Source of the DNA: Hanleya hanleyi
Lineage: Eukaryota; Mollusca; Polyplacophora; Lepidopleurida; Hanleyidae
Length of the DNA: 64,000 nucleotides
Assembly: GCA_036873755.1 (NCBI GenBank)
Contig: JAVTVY010051535.1
Coordinates: forward strand, 124,001-188,000
Reading direction: 5' to 3'
The notes under the pieces are model-generated. The model saw only the letters and a program-made list of their open reading frames with translations. It was not told where the DNA came from and did not search any database. Positions 45,098-58,900 of the stretch are shown here, in pieces. The stretch's first letter is position 1, and each line of letters starts with the position of its first letter. A program made the position numbers and the translations under genes.

Positions 45098-48000
45098 CTA
45101 ACTTTTGCTGCCATAAAATGGTTTGGGTCCAAGCCGCATGGACTGTGAAGTGACTGGGGAAGGCCCCCTTTGTGTATCTGACTGGGTGTGAAAGCCCCTC
45201 ACATTGGTGAACAAGACCTCCAGACTGTCTCTACTACTGGTGAGCTCTGAGGAGCCTGGGGTGGGGGTGTTTGTCTCCCTCTCTGGCTCCCCAGTGCCAA
45301 CCTCCTCCGGTCCCACCTTATCCTTGCCCTCAAAGACAGCCATAAGTTCACGAATACTGCCCTTACGTTGAAGCCCTGAGCTCTTGGATTGGTCGCGTCC
45401 CAAACTACCAGTTGACATCTCGTCAGTGAAAACCTCATCACTGCTCAGTTTAGCATCGCTTACATGCGACTCATCTAAGGCAGAGTCACTGTGTGTCCTT
45501 GACTGCATCACTGGTATGCTACGATACACAGGCGGCTTCCCCGCCATGGATACAGCGGTGTCGGCTATTCTGACGCGGCGTTTGGAGAAGTCTAAGCCTG
45601 GTTCGCTGGAGCCTCCTGGGGTGGCCTCGGGCTCGCTGTACTGCCACCTTTGCAGGACATTCCTTGAATGAGCAGTCCTTTCATCAGTGGGGGGTAAATT
45701 CTGATCCTGGCTCTGGTACAACCCTGAAACTTGCCACTGTGGCGACTCCTCCCCGAACTGAAAACTGCTCGACTGGGTATCTCTCAACAAACCGTCTGTT
45801 GCCCGAGGGGTGTGTTCTGTGGATTTACTACGAGTGTGAGGAAAAATCTGCCTCTCGGAGGAGGCTGGGCGTGATGTTGATCTCCTGAAAGGCACCTCTT
45901 GTTTAAGATCTGGACTGGAGGAGTTTTCGGCTGAGCTCGGTTCAAATAGTTCTTTGAGGCTCTGGAGCTTACCAGACTTGGACGAGGACAATGAACTCCT
46001 TTGTAGACTGGCCTGCTCAGCCTCCACCGGTGGGGACCACCTGCCCACATTGGGCATGGAGGCAGCTTTCTGCACAGAGAAGGCCGATCCTGTACAAGTA
46101 TTGTCTAAGTATCCTGATCCAGTCATGGATAGAATTGTTCCATCAAGGGTCAGATCGGACTCTCTGGAGAGCGTAGTGTCTGTAGAGGAGCTGAGGGAGG
46201 TGGACATGGTATCAGGGGAGATAACCAGCTCTCCCATACCGCCGTAATACCCATGAGACTCGCACGCTGATGTTGTCATTCTCAGCGGGATATCAGCCAT
46301 GCTGGGTCGGCCTTCACACAGACTCTCATGGCTTTTGGAGGACTTCAATTCGTGCGGCCAACTGCCACTACCAGCACTACTCAGCGAGTCCAGTGACTCT
46401 GCATGCTGCTTTCGTGGCTGTTCAACTTTCGTAGCATGCACAGTCTGAACTTTTTTCCAGTCAATAGGCCGGCGTTCTACTATCAGCTTGGCCTGACCTT
46501 TCTCGGAGGTTAATTCATGAATTGATATTATCTGGGGAATACATAGCTCCTCTCGTGGCACCTCTTTTACCAATTTGGTCAGTTTAGGTCTCACAGCTAT
46601 CAATTCATCATGTTTGGGGGGAGAGATCTGCTGCAGTGGTGAATAGCTTGTTTGTCTATCGGGACCTTGTGTTGGTAAAGACAAGTTTTGTCGACCGGCT
46701 CCACCGGGTGGCTGTGTGTGGAGCACAACAGTGTTTTGTGTGGGAGACCCAGCATATTTTTGTGCGGGAGACTCAGTGGTATTTTGTGTGGGAGACACAG
46801 CAGTTTTTTGTGTGGGCGAGACAGCAGATTTTCGTGTGGGAGAAACAGCAGGTATTCCAGTAGGTTCAAAAGGTTCCTTCACAATCATAGAATCATCCCT
46901 GCCTTCCTTCATTTTTTTCACAGGTGATGAAGGAGGGGATGACATCCCGAACGCGTGCTGAGCAATCAGACTGTCCACGTACCTCTGTTCCTCTACCATG
47001 GTCTGATAGGGTCGTTTACTTGAACTGCCCTCTGTCGTCTCAGGGCCCGGATATGACAAGGCTGCCTCCAAGGCGACAAAGTCAGACTCTGGAGTCTGCC
47101 CCAGGCCATGTTGTAACATTTCAGCATACCATTCCTCAACCGAGGTCGGTTGGTCAGCCTTGACAGTTGAAGGCTTAGGTGCAGGATCTTGTAGAGCATC
47201 TGGGTGTCTTATCGCGGTAACTTTACCATCTGGTTGGTCAGATTTCACAGCCTTTTTTATCTGTTTCCTTTGTTCGACAACTTCCAGAGAACTTTGACCA
47301 GTCCACCTGTGATCCTGTGTTGGTGTAATCTCTTCCTCTGGACTTGTGACCAATACGCCACCTTCATCAACACCGGTGACCGATTCTCTGCCTTTCTCAA
47401 CATTGGTTACCGATACCCCACCTTCCTCAACATTGGTGGAGATAAAACATTCCGTACTGACTTCGTGTACGGGAATGGACGAGTGGGAAACATCACTGTC
47501 AGCGAGAATATCAAAGCCACCCGATTTACGAAAGTCTATTTGATAGGACACTTCAACGTCTCCCAGCAGTTCAGGGTCTCCTCTAGATCCCTCGGGGGTT
47601 ACCTCCCCTGAATCAGCTGGAGTCTGTGAATGCTCCGAATTTTCACTTTCCATAGAGTCTGTTGAATCGGGGAGATGGAGTTTAACTGTGGGTTCAGGCA
47701 GTGACTGAACACCACCCTGTGTATGTGACAGTTTACCGCTAGATCCGTGTGAAGAAGGTTTATGTTTACACTTGTCTGGTGAGCACTCGGTCTCCTCACC
47801 AGACTCTATATTACAACAGTAAGCTTCAATAACGTCAGACAGGGGAGACAAGCAAGGAAATTCCGTATTTTGCCAGAAGTTTTCATCAGAAGCGGACAGA
47901 GGTAGTGATAAATCCACAGCTTGTTGTTCACCACGATGTACAGTAATAGGCACAGAAGCACTGTTTATTTCACCACTGTGTATGGGAGCACTATCAGCAG

Positions 48001-49911
48001 AAGTTGGCGTCCTTTCACCGGTCTCTGTCGGAGACCTTATTACGCATATACTATCAGGGAGTTGAGCATCCGCTTGTAAACGGACATAATCATCGTCTTC
48101 TAATTGCACATATTCACCCTCAGTCAGCTGACTTTCTCGCATACTTGGGTGAATTTCACTAAATTCCAGGTCCATTTCCTGCTTTTTGCTCTCAAATGAA
48201 GTCTCTATAAACTGACTAGTCTCTTTCTTAGGGCTTCTCAATGGGGCGCGCACAACATTATACTTGAGATTAGCGTCTGACACAGATTGAGACTGGGATT
48301 CTACCATTACACATGGTTTACTTAACGCTGACAGTCCTATCTTTTGCTCTCCCAAGTGAATATCTGGTTCAGTGATGTGCAGGGTTGTCTCTGGAGCCAC
48401 AGGTGGCTGTACAGGAACTGACAGGGACTCTACCGATGTGTACTGAGGGGTGACGAAGGAGTCCTCACGGAGACTGAGTGTTGCAGTCGGAACTGTCGAG
48501 TAGGAGGAGCCAGGTACAGAGTCAAAGTCAAACTGTACCTCATTGGTCGGGGTAGCAACGTCATCCTCGTAATCCTCATAACCAAGCTGGGGTAGTAATG
48601 TGGTATTGTCCAATGTAGGACCCTCTGAAATACTGAATCTTAGGCTTTCCTCCACCGGGTACATATACAATTGTTCATTAGGGGTGGAGGGGTCTCTCTT
48701 AAAGGCCTTGTCAATTTGAGCGTTTATTTCACGTAAAGTCCTGCCTAAGGGCGAGTCCTGCTCCCCGTCAAGAGAGGAGCTACGCCAGAGCGCCCCCTCG
48801 CCGTCCATCTCGCCCAGTCCCATGTTAAAGCTGTCCACAGACCTGGACAGTTCACTGATAGTCACAGATGACATTAAGTCACTCTGGCTGTCCAGATTCA
48901 CATTGTCCACTGACCGTTGAATATCAGACGGAATACTGAGACTTTTAGACATGCGCGGGTTATCGTATTCACTGGGTCTTTCATGAATGGATTGTTCAAA
49001 TTTTTCCACCTCTGACATCAGATTGTCGGAAGTTCTCTGTTCTGAAGAACCAAGCTCATTTTTCCGCCTCATATAATCCTCACGTTCTGCTAAATTATGC
49101 ATATCTTTATGCTGTTTTGGGATTCGCTCATTCGAGTCCTCAGAGGCTTGTGTATCAGACTGATCACCTCGGGCCCGGTTGACCTTTTCCATTTCCCGTT
49201 TGACCCTAGTCTCGTGTTCTCTAATGTCCTCCTCGTTCTCCAGAATTTCTGCGTAATCATGGTGAGGAGAGTAGTACATTTGTGGCGAGTTCCTCGGCTG
49301 GTCAGCCTCACTCGGCCTACCAGCCATCTCAGTCTCTGTGCCCTGATCTCTCCTCGCGGGCGAACTCTCCATGAATTCCTCACTATGTTTTCTCCTTACA
49401 CTGGGACTTTCTCGTAATTCCAATGTACACACTATCTCCTCCTCTTTAGCACTTTTTCCTTTCTTCTTGCTCTTGTTGGCTTTGCTGGATTTATCTCCCT
49501 TAGCGGAAGTCTTCATGTCCACATTCTTCCCTGTTTGTTCTTGGGGTTGAAATATTTCTTTGCTGTCCACTCTGAGGACAAACTTGTCTGACATTTCCCT
49601 GGAGATGCTGACCTCTGACACGGGGATGGATATTTCAGCATGAGGATTATCCAACCCAGCCTTGCCTTTCTCTTGTTTCTTCTTCCTCATCGAAGGCGTT
49701 TCATTGGACTGCTGACTGACACGCCTTTTCTCTGCTAATGGAGGTGAAGTCTCCAAATGAAGCTGATTGGCTGGAGCTGATGCAGTCTTGCGGTGAGCAA
49801 TGACTCGTCGAGTTTGATCTCCACGAATAAACGATTGTTTCTTCTCCAGCTTACATTCTCCGGGGGATGCGTTTTCTTTATCTGGCCCGCCTTGTTCTGA
49901 TCTGAAGGAAC
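45098..49911 (-). CDS. ARHGAP32: RhoGAP gene terminal exon: giant disordered tail
   Basis: 4,814 bp, phase-1 entry after TTTTTGCAG, stop TAG at 45098-45100. It encodes 1,603 whole codons plus the split one: Ser-, Glu-, Pro- and Thr-rich, low in hydrophobic residues, with no globular domain. Visible features: a Lys-rich segment near the start (KSSKANKSKKKGKSAKEE), a degenerate SPTQKTAV-type repeat at about 46735-46860, a VTNVEKGRES-type repeat at about 47330-47450, and a conserved-looking helix KGSIRELMAVFEGKD near the C-terminus. The last residues are FYGSKS. A huge last exon is also typical of vertebrate ARHGAP32/33. It is probably a scaffold and phosphorylation platform; that is inference from composition. 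Confidence 0.93.
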
Positions 49912-52900
49912 CTGCAAAAACAACCGTGAAAATAGTCGTTACTGAATGTCTGCAATATAGTTGCTACTATGGCAAATATTGACATTTACTTCATTTCAAT
50001 TTTCAAAATTCCAATATCTAAAAGTTAGCTGATTTGACATTTATGATATGCACAGATTCTGTTCATCAAAAAGTGAACTTCTTACAGAAAAATCACATTT
50101 ATCTGGAGATGCCCAGCGAGATAGTGAATTTTCTGTTCATGAAATTTCAAAACGAACAGGAGAAAGTTTCATTGTTGTGAGACTAATTGCTGATGAAAGT
50201 ATCAGAGATAGGAATGATGACATACTGGCTATGCATAGGTATTGATATAGGACTATGCAGTACTGTGGAAAGAATTTCACCACCTATCAGAATATTGTGA
50301 TAAATTCATTGAAATTCGGAGAGTCAGGCTTTGAGTTTGGATGCAGTTCTGGTAGTACTGTATGTATACCTTGTTTAGAGATGGGTCCAATATCAATGGC
50401 CATCTCCTTGACTGTCTCCCGAGACGAGGACGAACCAAACATATTCCTGTCCAGGGACTGGCTACGACTGCGACTACTAGAACTCGAGCCACGCTTACGC
50501 GGCAGATGCTGAGATTCGGACTGACCTGTAAATCACAAATAAAATATAGTTTTCCCAAAGAAAATCTCACAAAAATAAGACTAACTCAGTGAATCTGTAC
50601 GATAAACCTTCCAATTCAGCTCAGATAAGCAATCAGTTCATTGAGCCACTTAAAAATACTGCTAAATGACAGTACCAATACAGGCACGGCAGAGCCAGGG
50701 AAGCCAGAAATATTCACAGAAAAATCTTCCCTGAAAATGCGCCAAAATGTGTAAAATGAAGGGTAAATTTTAAACATTTCCTGGGGTATGGTGATACTCC
50801 CTCCCGGTCCCATCCCAGATTTGGCCTCCCCAATGGTGAATTGCTTCCGCTGAGGCTGCAATATATATGACAAATTCATGGTGCTGTTGATTTGACTTGA
50901 GCCAAGAATCAGCAAGTATCAATATATACAGCTTGTATCGAATATTTGAACTTATATCAGAACTATATTATTCTGTGTCTCTGACAAACACTTACTGGTC
51001 ATAGCACTGTCAAAGGAGCCGAATTCAAAGAAGCGAGAACCACGACTGGTAAGAAGCGACTCGACACTTTTAGCCGTGCGTAACCTTCGTCTTTTCCAGT
51101 TATGAACATCTTCCTCAGTGATAGCTTTCTGTTCTCCCAGTGACAGAGGATCTGTTATGAGAACATGCACAAATAAGATGTTGCAAAGCTGCTGATATGA
51201 TGAAAAATATGATTTTCTAATACAGAGACATGAGCAGTGTGACTAACGTCACAGGACCTTCTAAGTAGGGTAGGCATTAGGACTGCGACGCGCACTGAAC
51301 TCTTGGACCCCCCCAAGTTGAAATCCTGCCAATATTAAGATGGGCACAGCCCAAGTCAAAATCACCAGAAATTTTCATCAAAAGTATATCAGCTCAGAAC
51401 TTGCTAGTAACCGTCCCCTGATGCGCCTTCATGCCAAAAATCAATGTTCTAATGTCAAGGGTTCTCCTTATTTTGCCGATGAAAGGATTTGGACGGACTC
51501 ACTCATTATCGGACAATTTGCAAATGAGAGCCTACTTCATAGGAAAATCTGGGAAAAATGACTGGGCACGGAACAGGGCGAAAGTGGCAGTTTTGACAGT
51601 TTGTCGGTTTTCTAAGGTTTTTGAACGGTAGCCGGCGGTAAAGTCAGTTTTGACAGGATTTTGATTTTTCCAGCGGTCGGTATTCACTGTACAATAAAGC
51701 AATATACTAGCATTTTGTTTAATGCAGAGGCAAATTTCAGGATAATCTATAAGTGGGGATTCTACTATTAAGTATGAGCCCCAGATGAATTTCCAGTATT
51801 TAAAGACCCCCCTCCCCCGATATATATCACAATATGAGACTTTTGCGAGCTTTGATTTGTTATCACTACCACAGCATATTGCCAGAAACGTTGTTAGAGG
51901 GTTATCCCAGTATGAATAGGGTGCAGTGAAGACAACACTATCCTCTTCAACCATTCTCCCAATATCCACAGCATCTTAGTTCTGTACTCGCTCCCTCACC
52001 CTGGGTCTATCTGTTTTATGAAACCATAAAGCCCTGTCTTATTCTGGTCAATATACACCACCAAAAGTTTAAATATATATGCAAATTAGAAGGCTGAGCA
52101 CTACAAATGACCCTTGCTTCATTGTCACAAATACTACTGTAATTTTTTTTATAGGCATTTAGAAGTCGGCTTAAATGTAAAGAAGGTGAAATTCATTTTA
52201 TTTTCACCTGTAACTTTTAGCAAAAGTTTTGAAAATTTTGTATCTCCAACGAAATGTCAGCTCCACAGCAATGAAGAAGTTGTTATCCATAGAATAGCCT
52301 TGAACTAAGCCTGTAATACCTGGCACACTAGATTTCCTCCCTTTGCCAACTTTCATACTGGATGACCTGGATTTCGAGAAGAAGGACTTCCATCCACTAA
52401 CTGGGGATTTCTTCTGCTTCACTGGTTCCTTAGGGTCTTTGGCTTTTTTCCTTTAATGAAACGTATGAAGTCAATAACCCTTCAAGAGGTCAAAAAAGTT
52501 GTGAAGAAACAAATCAATTCTTTTTATTCCCAGATTGTCACCAAATGTTTTTGATCTTGAAGGAAAACTCATCTAAGATTTAAACCAAGAAGGAGAATAT
52601 TCAATGTTTTTAACAGATATTTAATTATGCAAGAGAGCATTTTGTTAGACTTGAATATTTGAGTTGATGTATTTATAAATGTAGAAATGGTCAGCTATTG
52701 GCCCTTTCACTAACTTGTAGCCTGGTAGGTCGAGGACAGTGTGGTATTTGTCGGGTAGATTCTCGGGTCCCCCGCCCACCTCTATGAACTTCTGCTGGGG
52801 TAGTATACTGGTAGTCAGGGCCCTCTCTCTCGCCTCCTCAAGGCTTAGTAGGCGAGTCGGGGTGGAGATGGCCAGAGACTTAGGGCGTGACTTTTTCTGA

Positions 52901-55900
52901 CTCCCTGCCAAAACAAGGTCACAATATGGTCAGTACTACACTTGATGAGGAAATAGATTGAATAAAATTTATCTCTAGCTTCACAGGCACGGACAGGCAG
53001 GGAGGCTTTATTATTCCTTTTTTTTCCTTTTTATTCTTTAACACAGACCAAATATCTTCCATCCTTTTCTAGCAAACAGATGAAGTTTCATACAATTTTA
53101 TAAAACAAACAATGTTACTGATCAGTCAGCCTTCAGCAATACTATATCCTACAAATAAAACAAGACATCAGACAAATCTTTGGCGCAATCTTCAAGAACA
53201 AAAATTTTGGTGAAACTTTGAGGGGCAATGTGTAAAATCTGAGAAAGGGATTGAAAGAAAAAACATGAGATTGATCTAATCAAAACCCCTCGGCTTTTAT
53301 ACGATTGTGACCCATGTGTAGTGTGAATTGGGGAAGAGATAGTTCTATGTGGGATGATCAAGAAATAGAAAATTATATATCTGTAAAGGGGCAAAACTCG
53401 ATAAAATATGGGTCGAGGGGAGCCACTTTCGATAGGCGTCTGATTTAGCACTCTGTAAAATAATAACCGAGACGAATAAGCTGTACCGAACATGGATCAG
53501 CAGATTGAACTTGTACATTCAGCTACAGATAACAAAATTGGAGATTATTACATCCGAAAGGGGCATAACTCCATAAGCCAAGGCGAGTTATCCTTTGTTG
53601 GCTTCTAGAATACAACAATATAAATAAGTTTCCAAAATATAGTAGCTATACCGAACACAGTTCTGCAGATATAGTTAGTTACATTCAGACATATAGGACA
53701 GAAATTAATAAATCAGTAAACGGGCATAACTCTGTAAAGTATGGGCCGAGGGAAGCCACTTTCGATAGGCGTCTGACTTAGCACTACTGTAAAATAAGAA
53801 CCGAGACAAATAAGCTGTACCGAACACGGATCTGCAGATATAACTTGTATATTCAACTACAGATAACACAATCGGAGATTATTACATCCGAAAGGGGCAT
53901 AACTCCATAAGCCGAGGCGAGTAATCCTTTGTTGGCTTGTAGAATACAACAATATAACTAAGTTCCCAAAATATAGTAGCTATACCAAACACAGTTCTGC
54001 AGATATAGTTGGTTACATTCAGGCATATAGGACAGAAATAGAAATTAATAAATCTGTAAAGGGGCAGAACTCTGTAAAATATGGGCCGAGGGAAGCCACT
54101 TTCAATAGGCGTCTGACTTAGCACTAGATAAATAAGTGTTGAAAATTTGGTGGTTGTATCTCAAGCGGTTTTGCCTAAAATGCGTTAACGGACGGACGGA
54201 TGGACGGTACGACGGACGTACATGGCAACGACAATACCCCGAGGCCAAAATGGCTGAGGGGTAAAAAAGGAGACGAAAATTTATTGTTGCTAGAAATTTA
54301 TATATAGTTATCTTTCTAGACCCAAGCAGACAGAGGCACTGTCATGATTAGTTCGAAAGAGATTGTTTTATTTTTCTTCCAAGTTACAATGTTTATCTTC
54401 TGACTTGTGAATATTTATTTTGACAATATAGCAAATACAATATTTCATGAAGAATAACACATGTGAGGAGAAGCTGGACTGATGAATGTGTGTGTGTTTG
54501 TATACTGACTGTTGGAATCCGGGGAAGAGTAGGCGGGGATCTTGTCACTGAAGATGAGATCAGCATAACAGATGAGGAACTCTGTGACGACAGCCTGTAT
54601 ACCCACTCCCTGTAAGGCTGCAGCTCCACCTCCCATCTCCAGCTCCTTCGACCTGATCATATCAACATGACAAATAATCTTAATATGGCTTTTGTGGGCA
54701 GACAATTAAATAATGTATGCTATAGACAGATTTCTTGTTTTGTTTTCATCTAGGGATTCTCTGGTTGGTTGGTTGATTGAAGTTCAACATCGCACCTAAC
54801 CTTATTGGTCACACGGCGACGATGACCCAAACAAACATACCCTAGCAAAACCCTAACCCTAACAAAAACCGTAAACCAAAACTACAAAAAATTTTGAGTT
54901 TTGAAAATTAGGCTCTACAGGCACTGGTGATCACAATGGATCGGCAGAGAGCCTAATTTGTTTGGCACTTTAATCTATCTCCTGTGCCAGACAAACATGG
55001 TACAAACCATGCTGCCCTAAGCTGAATGGTGAGATTCTCTGACAGGATAAAGACAAGCTTGTAGGCAAGTAGTTGACCAAAAACCAGTCCTCTGTTTAAT
55101 GCTACGGTAATCCCTGTAATAATTCAACCCCCCTATCAAACTTCAATGACCCCCCAAGATTGGGGAAAAAATTGAATTGGTGGTTCTTCCTGTTCTAATA
55201 AATTGGATCACCCTCAGATTTTATGGTGGGAAATTTCACTTCCTGTGATTGAATTATTTAGAGGGATTACCGTAAGTAGACTAACTGCGCTGGTCATTGC
55301 TCGTTTTTATGCCAGCATTTTACAACAGATTTCTTTGCCTACCAATTATTTGAGATGAAAGAAATCCATCTACTGACATAGCATCAATTTGCCTTCCATG
55401 TAAAACCATTCCCGTCCGTGAAGTTTGTTCCTCAAATCTTAAGAATATCTTCACCAAATCAATATTTAAGAAGTACTGGTATGTCATAAATAGAAAATTG
55501 AACATCTTAGTGGCACAGAGAAAATTAATTACAAGTCTTTTACTGAAAATACAAACTTCACACCGTATTTTTGTTATTTTGGGATTACACTATCTTAGTG
55601 TAACCCAGAATAACGAAAATACTGTTATACGATTACTTTGAAAATGACAAAAAAATCTCTTCACTGCAAAAGTGTCTGAACCTATAAGCATGGCCATCAT
55701 GGTCAAACAGACTCTGCACTGTTGAACTTGTTCTATTACAAGCTATATGGTGTAAAACAGTTTGGAATGTGAATGAGTTTTTCCTGGACGATCATATGAA
55801 GCCATGGTTTCCTGTAATTATAGATGTTACTTGAGTTTCATTACAATATCTTAACACTAACCTGAGGAGGTTGGGTGCCCAGACAATGGCCAGGTTTTTG

Positions 55901-58900
55901 GAATGCATGCCGGTGTCGAGTCCGTTTGCCGCCACTCTGGCCAAGTGACGCATCAAATACTCTGTTGTTCTGTAAAACAAAACACTTATCATCAAATACT
56001 CATATAACGGATGGTAGCAGAATGATTTCACATGTGAAGGTTAATCTGATTCTGTAAGAGGCATAGTTGAATTCATTCGCCACGATACATGCATAATGTA
56101 ATTAAACCATGATAGCGGACCGCAATTTTACATCTGATTATTAGGCCATGGGCCAAGTTCTGAATTATGCCTCTAAATGAAATTTTGTTGCAACTTCCTG
56201 GGGGCAACTTCATTTTCATCGCAAAATGACACCATGGGTATTCTCTCTTCACATGCAAAAGTTCTCACATTTTCACTTGTAAATTAATTGGGAAATGCAT
56301 GAAACAGAAGATGTCCATTGGTTTAACCTTGAAAGAAGACCTTCCATGACAAACATACCATAATCCAAGTTTTTATGCAGTATTTGTTAACCTAGTTTCT
56401 CAATTCCACTTTTTCACTCCTTTCAACAGGCTGTCTCACTCCCATCTCTCCCTTGTCAAACTGCCATGTAGGATGTCCATTGCAAAATAGAGTAAGTTTA
56501 TCCTTTATCACACATGGCAGGCTAAAAGTCTGACATAATCATGGTGGGTGTTATCTTTCCCTTTCAACGTTGAATGAATGGACACAACTGTTTTGCGTAT
56601 TTCCCGATTATGTCGAAGAGTAAAATGTGGGAACTTTTATATGTGAAGAGAGAATACCCATAAAGTACTTTTGGGATGAAAACTGAGTAGTCCCCAGAAA
56701 GTGGCAACGAAAGGTCCCTTACTGTGACTTGGCCCATGGCCTATATGAGTGTCTTGTACATAGTCAAGGGGCATATAATGTAAACAGTGTGGTGATATGC
56801 TAATAGTATTACTGTCAGTTGTTCAGGCATGTTCACGGTACTGACCTATAATGAGGGGGAGGTAACTGCTGAACAACATCATGAATCTTCAATAGTTTAT
56901 TATCTTCATCTCTCACAGCTTCCTGAAATGATGAAAAATCAACTATTATACAGAATTAACATGACAAAGGCATATTCAAGTTATGTACATAGAAAAGTAT
57001 TAAAAATTGAATTCTAAAATTATCTGAGAATTTTGTTTAACCAGTCATTTAATTATTATTAAAATTTCTTCACAGCAACTATGAGTGAGGGACTCAGTAG
57101 GGTTTAATGTCGCTTTCAACAATTTTTCAGTTATATTACGAGGAGGGAGTGGGGGTTGGGGGAGAATGGGTGAGCACGCCTGCTTGTGACAAAGCAGTCC
57201 TGATGCTGCCATTTTATACTGCTGTCCCACTGAAGTGTCATCATGTAGACAGACAGGTACATTATACTGACACTTAATGCTGAGTGTAATTGAGGAAGCA
57301 ACAAATTTCATTTTGTAAGTCTTTGGTAAGACCTGGCCAGGCCACTGCAGTGCAGTCCAATAGCAACTATGATGCCCATATAGAAACCTTACATGAATAA
57401 TCCCAAATCTATAACGCCCTCCAGCTTAGGGCAGCATGGTTTGTACCATGTTTGTCTGGCACAGGAGGTAGATTAAAGTGCCAAAAAAATTAGGCTCTCT
57501 AACGATCTATTGTGATCACCAGTGACTGTGAAGCCTAATTTTCAAAATTCAAATTTTTTTGAAGTTTTGGTTAGGTTTTTGTTAGGGTTAGGGTTTTGCT
57601 AGGGTATGTTTGTTTGGGTCATCATCGCCGTGTGACCAATAAGGTTAGGTGCGACGTTAAACTTCAAACAACCAACCCAAATCTATCAAATAAGAGGTAT
57701 ATACATGCAAGAGAGTAAACAGTTACATGAACTGATGGTTAGAAACTTACAGCAAACTTGTCATACAACTGGTAGGTAAGGAGAGGGTTAGGCAACTCTC
57801 TAAAATACATCTTGAGCAATGAGCTAATACTATGTATGTCCTGTAGGTAGTTTTCTGACATCAGATCTGGTGCTCGGTCCTCGTCAAAGGCCAACCTGTC
57901 ACACAATCAGAAATAATAATACCAGCACAAACTATATAACATGAGGACTTCAAAATATTCCCATAGATGATTTTGAACATATGTGATGGAAATGTGAGGA
58001 CTTATGACATGGTAGAGATACAACACACTTATTTACAATCCAAATCCTAGAACTAGAGATATAGCATCGAGAACAAAAATTAATTGGACACATACCTCAA
58101 AATCTTTTTTTGTTTTTTATTGTTACCCTTAAGTTGTGAGGTATATTGTATTTGGTTCTCTTCTATAGCACTAACCAAGAGATCATGAATAGAAACAATT
58201 CCAACTATTTTCTGGTTTTCCGGGCTACAATGACCATATGGTAATTCCTCTATATTATTTGATCACAGGAAGTGCCACATTTAAGGGAGCTTCTTGAAAT
58301 TAGAAACTGGTAGGGATGGTATATGCCGGTTATTCAAATGGGATACGCCATGCCCAGTTTGATGTTCTGATCTAGATGGATTAGAGTTTCAGTTAAGCCA
58401 TTCCCCCCATGCTGCTGCATGGTATGGCATACGGCATCCTTTGTCTGCCGAGTTCCAAACTGTATGGCGTGGAGTTCCTAGGAGTTCCAACACGGCACAC
58501 CATGCCACTCTGTTTGGAATGCCTTATGACAGTTCCTAGTATACCCCAATTTCAAGAAGCTCCCTAAAGCTCATATGTGAAAATATTGTTTATATATCCA
58601 ACTCTTCTTGTGCATTATCTTTTGAGATATGGTAGTTTTACAGTTTGATAGCATCACAGCATCTTTGTCATTCTTTGTTTCTTATTCAATAATGCAGTGG
58701 AAAGTTACACTTCCTGTGATTGAATTGTTAGAGGAATTAACGTAAGCTTTGATCTTAAATAGAGTTTTTCTGTCCCATTGATAAGATATACCAATGGGGA
58801 TATTCTAAGCAATATATCGCATGAAGATCAGTTTTTGTCACTGTATGTATCAGTAATTAGTTCACTTTTGATGAAGATTTGTATACTGTTACCTGAGTTT

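Noticed and set aside
45199..49417. Many plus- and minus-strand frames overlapping the giant RhoGAP exon
   Set aside because: They are shadows of the 1,604-codon frame, which continues in phase from 14 upstream exons.
53149..54124. Minus-strand frames with similar peptides
   Set aside because: The similarity comes from the 335-bp tandem repeat.
57550..57600. Interstitial telomere
   Set aside because: Only two or three TTAGGG-like units, and they belong to a dispersed repeat found in both copies.
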